Assembly (NCBI GenBank): GCA_003512805.1
Contig: DOOK01000238.1
Coordinates: forward strand, 1 to 7,051
Length of the DNA stretch: 7,051 bases
From: Erwinia sp.
Lineage (GTDB): Bacteria > Pseudomonadota > Gammaproteobacteria > Enterobacterales > Enterobacteriaceae
Direction: 5' to 3'
This document shows positions 6,251 through 7,051 of this stretch, in pieces. A program made the position numbers and the translations under genes. Numbering within the stretch: position 1 is the stretch's first letter; every line of letters begins with the position of its first letter. The notes below the pieces were generated by a model, which saw only the letters and a program-made list of their open reading frames with translations, was not told the origin of the DNA and ran no database searches.

Positions 6251-6732
6251 GAATAATCCTGGTCGGAAAATTTAAAATGCGTACGCGCCGAAATGGCCAT
6301 CGGTTAATCCAAATAGATTGATGGTACTCACGAAAATTAATCGGGAAGGTTATTGCATTTAAATGGGGCAGGCGGAAATACATTTTCCTGATTTTGGTGC
6401 AGTTTAAATTTAAATATGAACCGAATGCTTCTTTTGATACGCCAATGTCATCCAGATTTTGCGTGTACGCAACCCGCTTTAAATGAACTTTTTTGAGTAA
6501 GGAATGCCATATTTCTGCAATAAACCTGGTTGAAAATCGGTCGGCAGGCACCGAGAGGCCGTAGACTTGGCAGCGGTGGCAGGCTAAAATGCCATTAGAA
6601 AATTGCATGACTGGCAGGCCTGCACGATTGGATTTTACTCTGGCGATGTTCAGCTATTCCTTCATTGATGTGCAAGAAGTGCCGCGGACGTTTCAAATAT
6701 GTGCGACAGTCCGCCGACCTTATAAAAATGAC
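6251..6732. other. AT-rich intergenic stretch without a convincing gene
   Basis: About 480 bases lie between the hydrolase stop and the yobF promoter. By hand count, 6301–6540 is about 37% G+C, well below the neighbouring genes. It includes the palindromes TTTAAATTTAAA (around 6403–6414) and GCAGGCCTGC (6614–6623). On the plus strand all frames are broken by stops. On the minus strand a 135-codon frame (6608 to 6201) exists but has no ribosome-binding site or recognisable motif, and runs into the hydrolase 3' end. The region may be a silenced AT-rich regulatory tract, a decayed insertion, or contain an RNA I cannot detect. Confidence 0.6.
6543..6619 (+). repeat. Three GGCAGGC heptamers at exact 35-base intervals
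   Basis: GGCAGGC occurs at 6543–6549, 6578–6584 and 6613–6619, each 35 bases from the last. The 28 bases between copies do not match beyond chance, so this is not a tandem duplication. It may be coincidence or spaced protein-binding sites. Confidence 0.3.
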
Positions 6733-6761
6733 TTGCCATTAATAATCGAATATGTGATAAC
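6733..6761 (+). promoter_or_regulatory. Candidate promoter of yobF–cspC
   Basis: TTGCCA (6733–6738) and GATAAC (6756–6761) are 17 bases apart, with a TG at 6753–6754 giving an extended -10 (TGTGATAAC). Each hexamer matches consensus at four of six bases. Transcription would begin near 6768, 25 bases before the yobF ATG, and would continue into cspC. Confidence 0.5.
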
Positions 6762-6792
6762 GCTTTTAGTAAAACGGGGTACAGTTCTGTTT

Positions 6793-6894
6793 ATGTGTGG
6801 CATCTTCAGTAAAGAAGTTCTGAGTAAAGACGTTATGTTGAATACCGCTTCCTTGCCGAGTCTTAATTTATGCCTCATGCAGTCGTGTCTCTGA
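6793..6894 (+). CDS. yobF: YobF-like (DUF2627) small protein with frame-disrupted C-terminus
   Basis: The first residues, MCGIFSKEVLSK, are identical to E. coli YobF (47 residues), a small stress-accumulating protein encoded directly upstream of cspC. After residue 14 the frame diverges and stops at 33 residues. The missing E. coli-like sequence remains visible in other frames: VEYRFLAES at 6837–6863 (E. coli VEYRFSAEP), then ASCSRVS at 6872–6892 (E. coli ASCSNVS). This implies two single-base losses relative to E. coli. The protein may be a degraded remnant, or only its conserved N-terminus or the act of its translation may matter. Start support is the conserved N-terminus; only a GGGG at 6776–6779 resembles a ribosome-binding site. 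It lies 53 bases before cspC and is probably cotranscribed with it. Confidence 0.7.
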   Translation: MCGIFSKEVLSKDVMLNTASLPSLNLCLMQSCL

Positions 6895-6947
6895 TTTTTC
6901 TGTACGTCACGCCTCCGGGCGAATTAACACTCTAAGGAATTTGCAAA

Positions 6948-7051
6948 ATGGCAAAGATTAAAGGTCAGGTTAAGTGGTTCAACGAGTCTAAAGGTTTTGG
7001 TTTCATCACGCCTGCAGACGGCAGCAAAGACGTGTTCGTACACTTCTCTGC
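6948..7051 (+). CDS. cspC: CspC, cold-shock-family RNA chaperone, 3' end outside window
   Basis: CspC is a single OB-fold nucleic-acid-binding protein of about 69 residues. It is constitutively made, acts as an RNA chaperone and antiterminator, and in E. coli stabilises stress transcripts such as rpoS. The 34 complete codons present match E. coli CspC exactly as I remember it. RNP1 (KGFGFI, residues 15–20) and RNP2 (VFVHF, 29–33) are both visible. The beginning [11 protein letters not shown] and the ADGS stretch favour CspC over CspE (MSKIKGNVKWF, EDGS). AAGGAA at 6934–6939 is the ribosome-binding site, eight bases before the ATG. It is truncated only by the window edge and follows yobF, as in E. 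coli. Confidence 0.96.

Noticed and set aside
6274..6305. Terminator after the hydrolase gene
   Set aside because: Short palindromes such as GCGTACGC and ATGGCCAT occur here, but none makes a stable hairpin followed by a T run.
6201..6608. 135-codon open frame on the minus strand in the AT-rich gap
   Set aside because: It lacks a ribosome-binding site, shows no recognisable domain, overlaps the end of the hydrolase gene antisense, and the AT-rich composition gives unusual Ile/Phe/Arg/Tyr content. Kept only as part of the gap finding.
6589..6792. Upstream in-frame extension of yobF from an ATG at 6589
   Set aside because: It would place the conserved YobF N-terminus MCGIFSKEVL inside a longer protein and span the predicted promoter. 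The extension has no family resemblance.
1..7051. CRISPR array, insertion sequence, prophage or defence system
   Set aside because: No regularly repeated units with spacers, transposase or integrase motifs, terminal inverted repeats, or tRNA-linked direct repeats were seen. The gene order is a conserved chromosomal block.

Overview
The window looks like a piece of an enterobacterial (order Enterobacterales) chromosome. Every recognised gene has its best remembered match in Escherichia coli and its relatives, and the order prc–htpX–yebQ–kdgR–yobH–yebO–yobF–cspC with its alternating strands is the conserved E. coli block. Three departures from E. coli point to a relative outside the Escherichia/Salmonella group. 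No mgrB lies between yobH and yebO, an extra metallo-hydrolase gene sits downstream of yebO, and yobF is altered. A member of the Erwinia/Pantoea group is a reasonable guess, but I cannot prove it from this sequence.

Layout. 1–968: 3' half of prc (tail-specific periplasmic protease), closed by a good intrinsic terminator. 1087–2119: htpX (inner-membrane zinc protease) with its own sigma-32-type promoter and strong terminator. 2129–3514, minus strand: yebQ, a 14-TM DHA2-type MFS exporter, convergent with htpX. 3632–4524: kdgR, an IclR-family repressor, divergent from yebQ, with a promoter overlapped by a KdgR-like palindrome. 4534–4770, minus: yobH, a small membrane-anchored protein convergent with kdgR. 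4870–4951: a hairpin and a good -10 ahead of yebO. 4976–6250: a two-gene unit of yebO (small membrane protein) and an NAPE-PLD/RomA-like metallo-beta-lactamase-fold hydrolase. 6251–6732: an AT-rich stretch with no convincing gene. 6733–7051: promoter, a frame-disrupted yobF, and the start of cspC, cut by the window end.

Functionally this is housekeeping and stress biology rather than a mobile or defence island. Prc and HtpX handle envelope protein quality control, and HtpX is heat-inducible. KdgR controls sugar-acid/pectin catabolism. CspC is a constitutive RNA chaperone linked to stress-gene expression. I see no insertion sequence, tRNA, rRNA, integrase or CRISPR. The most informative oddities are the apparent absence of the PhoQ regulator gene mgrB from its usual place, and a yobF whose E. 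coli-like sequence can be followed only across three reading frames.
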